From an uncultured Arthrobacter sp. (GTDB taxonomy: Bacteria > Actinomycetota > Actinomycetes > Actinomycetales > Micrococcaceae), in assembly GCA_937873245.1 (NCBI GenBank), contig CALMVY010000379.1:1-23422 (forward strand): 23,422 nt of DNA, given 5' to 3'. The notes under the pieces were generated by a model that was not told the origin of the DNA, did no database searches, and saw only the letters and a program-made list of their open reading frames with translations. Position 1 is the stretch's first letter, and each line of letters begins with the position of its first letter. The translations under genes were made by a program, and so were the position numbers. Positions 23,384 to 23,422 of the stretch are shown here, one piece after another.

Positions 23384-23422
23384 AGGCCGGGTTCCCGCTC
23401 CATTGGAGCGGGAACCCGGCCT
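23384..23422 (+). terminator. Perfect 18-bp hairpin after the UPF0182 gene
   Basis: Arms 23384-23401 and 23405-23422 are exact inverse complements with an ATT loop, 35 nt past the stop. The window ends at the last stem base, so a T-run cannot be seen. It is the expected terminator for the PDZ-UPF0182 transcript, perhaps bidirectional. Confidence 0.8.

Overview
This is a GC-rich (roughly two-thirds G+C) actinobacterial chromosome segment, most like Arthrobacter/Pseudarthrobacter (Micrococcaceae). The clues are codons strongly biased to G/C at third positions, GTG and TTG starts, several genes that look leaderless, and a gene order matching (from memory) the M. tuberculosis Rv3193c-Rv3204 neighbourhood: alkyltransferase-like protein, adnA, adnB, nudC, uvrD2, DUF2342 protein, PDZ/Lon-like protease, UPF0182 membrane protein. 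No rRNA, tRNA, CRISPR, IS element or phage gene was seen.

Layout. (1) 1-2957: a methionine ABC importer operon on the minus strand, metN-metI-metQ, with a candidate promoter upstream and a hairpin terminator downstream. (2) 3196-3906, minus: a DEDDh 3'-5' exonuclease, divergent from (3) 4058-4474, plus: an alkyltransferase-like (ATL) protein whose stop overlaps the start of (4) adnA. AdnA is a helicase-nuclease subunit whose reading frame is broken by one in-frame TAG at 5830-5832, giving a 453-aa N part and a 708-aa C part. (5) adnB (7956-11543) follows by a 4-nt overlap and is intact. (6) An aminoglycoside-phosphotransferase-fold protein (11540-12907, minus) meets adnB tail to tail; both stop codons lie in one CTAG. 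(7) nudC, uvrD2 and a YgjP/DUF45 metallopeptidase run on the plus strand. A perfect bidirectional terminator (17260-17291) separates them from (8) the DUF2342 zincin-like protein (minus), which is divergent from (9) a PDZ/Lon-like membrane protease and a UPF0182 membrane protein, both with TTG starts and the latter followed by a perfect 18-bp hairpin.

Function. The core (3907-16456) is a DNA-repair and nucleotide-hygiene island: exonuclease, alkylation-damage sensor, the AdnAB double-strand-break resection motor-nuclease, NADH pyrophosphatase and the UvrD2 helicase. The flanks are methionine uptake and a set of envelope or proteolysis genes of uncertain role.

Most notable observations: the nonsense-split adnA beside an intact adnB; four start sites (exonuclease, ATL, phosphotransferase, nudC) with identical TANNNT-6 nt-start geometry, consistent with leaderless transcripts; three frame-neutral tandem repeats (15, 6 and 9 bp) in disordered tails of neighbouring genes; adnB and the phosphotransferase sharing a CTAG stop; and loss of expected residues in the phosphotransferase (metal-binding Asp) and AdnA (Fe-S cysteines). 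I did not find a convincing wholly new system; the window is mainly conserved housekeeping with these anomalies.
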